Origin: JBOGIF01 sp050742415
Lineage (GTDB): Bacteria > Actinomycetota > Acidimicrobiia > Acidimicrobiales > AC-14
DNA: 49,123 bases
Assembly (NCBI GenBank): GCA_050742415.1
Contig: JBOGIF010000045.1
Coordinates: 1-49,123, forward strand
Direction of reading: 5' to 3'
Under the pieces are notes generated by a model. The model made no database searches. It was not told where the DNA came from and worked only from the letters and a program-made list of their open reading frames with translations. This document shows positions 47,841 through 49,123 of the stretch, piece by piece; position 1 is the stretch's first letter; each line of letters begins with the position of its first letter. The position numbers were made by a program, and so were the translations under genes.

Positions 47841-49123
47841 GTGGCCGACGACCTGTTCGACGCCGCGCTCGCCGATCGCCTGGCGGCCGCTGCCCCGCTC
47901 GCCACCCGCCTGCGCCCGACCACCCTCGACGAGGTGGTGGGCCAGGAGCACCTGCTGGCGCCCGGGCGCCCGCTGCGCACGCTCATGGAGGCCGACCGTC
48001 TCAGCTCGGTGATCCTGTGGGGACCGCCGGGGACGGGCAAGACCACGCTGGCCCGCCTCATCGCCGGGAGCACGGCCAAAGCGTTCGAGCCGATGTCGGC
48101 GGTGACCGCCGGCGTCAAGGACGTGCGCGACGTCGTCGCCCGGGCCCGGAGCCGGATGGGCCAGCAGGGCCGGGGGACCATCCTGTTCCTCGACGAGGTC
48201 CACCGGTTCAACCGCTCCCAGCAGGACGCCCTGCTGCCTTCGGTGGAGGACGGCCTTCTGGTGCTCGTGGGCGCCACGACCGAGAACCCCTATTTCGAGG
48301 TCAACTCGCCGCTGCTGTCGCGGTCGAGCCTCTTCCGCCTCCACCCGCTGTCCGCAGAGGCGGCCCGCACCCTGCTCGACCGGGGCCTCGCCGTGGAGGG
48401 GGCCACCGCCGACGACGACGCCCTCGACCACCTGGTGAACCGGGCCGACGGGGACGCGAGAGTGGCCCTCAACGCTCTGGAGGTGGCGGTCGCCCTGGCG
48501 GGCCCCGACCGTCACGTCACCCTTCCAGCGGCGGAGTCGGCGCTCGATGCCCGCGCCCTGCGCTACGAGCGCGACGAGCACTACGACGTCGTGAGCGCGT
48601 TCATAAAGAGCGTGCGCGGCTCCGACCCCGACGCCGGCCTCTACTGGCTGGCGCGCATGCTCGAGGCCGGGGAGGACGCCCGCTTCGTTGCCCGCCGCCT
48701 GGTGATCCTGGCGTCGGAGGACGTGGGCATGGCCGACCCCACGGCGCTTCTGGTGGCCGACGCCGCCGCCCGTGCGGTCGAGTTCGTGGGCCTGCCCGAG
48801 GCCCAGCTCAACCTCGCCCACGCGGTCGTCCACCTGTCGTGCGCACCGAAGTCGAACCGGGTGACCCAGGCACTGGGTCGGGCCAGCGCCGACGTGCGGC
48901 TGCGGGGGGGCGGGGAGGTCCCGCCCTACCTGCGCGACGGGTCGTACCACGGCGCCGAGAAGCTGGGTCACGGCGTGGGCTACGACTATCCTCACGACGA
49001 CCGGCGCGGGTGGGTCGCCCAGCAGTACCGCCCGCCGGAGGTCGAGGGGCGGGTCTACTACGAGCCGTCCGACCACGGCGCAGAACGGGAGGTCGGCGAA
49101 CGCATGCGGCACCTGGACCAGCC
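47841..49123 (+). CDS. rarA: Replication-associated recombination protein A (RarA/MgsA), 3' end cut by window
   Basis: From GTG at 47841 the frame stays open to the window end (427 codons visible). LATRLRPTTLDEVVGQEHLL, Walker A ILWGPPGTGKTTLARLIAG, Walker B TILFLDEVHRFNRSQQDALL, GATTENPYFEVNSPLLSR and late KSVRGSDPDAGLYWLARMLE are RarA signatures. It is a clamp-loader-like AAA+ ATPase acting at stalled replication forks. Only a short C-terminal end is missing. It follows the TlpA-like gene by 11 nt. Confidence 0.94.
   Translation, partial: MADDLFDAALADRLAAAAPLATRLRPTTLDEVVGQEHLLAPGRPLRTLMEADRLSSVILWGPPGTGKTTLARLIAGSTAKAFEPMSAVTAGVKDVRDVVARARSRMGQQGRGTILFLDEVHRFNRSQQDALLPSVEDGLLVLVGATTENPYFEVNSPLLSRSSLFRLHPLSAEAARTLLDRGLAVEGATADDDALDHLVNRADGDARVALNALEVAVALAGPDRHVTLPAAESALDARALRYERDEHYDVVSAFIKSVRGSDPDAGLYWLARMLEAGEDARFVARRLVILASEDVGMADPTALLVADAAARAVEFVGLPEAQLNLAHAVVHLSCAPKSNRVTQALGRASADVRLRGGGEVPPYLRDGSYHGAEKLGHGVGYDYPHDDRRGWVAQQYRPPEVEGRVYYEPSDHGAEREVGERMRHLDQ

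Overview
The window is very GC-rich and comes from an actinobacterium. A WhiB regulator, a sortase-E-type LAxTG surface protein, VapBC modules, EttA and small Actinobacteria-typical DUF families point there, and a deep lineage such as Acidimicrobiia is plausible but not proven. GTG starts and 1-4 nt start/stop overlaps are common, so most genes sit in translationally coupled operons.

Left part (1-9.6 kb): a truncated VapC and a HAD-like fusion protein, then a long leftward operon. It encodes a glycine-reductase-type complex: grdE, grdB, grdC, a thioredoxin and grdA. The operon continues into a diiron metallo-beta-lactamase-fold protein and small membrane proteins. grdA and grdB each have an in-frame UGA at the family's selenocysteine position, so the organism almost certainly decodes UGA as Sec. 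GrdE lacks the cysteine that becomes the pyruvoyl group in classical enzymes, and no grdD is present.

Middle part (8.8-34.5 kb): a methyltransferase/copper-amine-oxidase-like pair, a WhiB gene, a DoxX/AhpD-like/radical-SAM operon, an Nfu_N-HEAT protein and two divergent VapBC modules. Next is a gene that ordinary gene calling misses: a 58-residue DUF1059 protein whose first conserved cysteine codon is UGA, followed by a SECIS-like hairpin. It is translationally coupled to a 148-residue protein whose domain recurs fused to the HAD-like protein at 233-1432. Then come ornithine cyclodeaminase diverging from PutA, EttA, a slipin/NfeD pair, a sortase substrate, a lipoprotein and an unusual FtsH-like protease.

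Right part (34.5-49.1 kb): a small RiPP-like locus comprising a 43-residue leader-plus-cationic-tail peptide with a strong ribosome binding site, a 14-bp hairpin, an M50 membrane protease with a PqqD-like N-terminal domain, and a coupled HAD hydrolase. A large anaerobic-type cobalamin operon follows (cobI to cbtA), with a cobalamin riboswitch directly before cobI and cobB upstream. CcdA and a TlpA-type thioredoxin come next, and rarA runs off the end.

The strongest novelty candidates are the DUF1059 selenoprotein operon, the non-classical selenocysteine Grd system and the RiPP-like locus. All assignments come from reading the sequence and from remembered family features; no database search was run.
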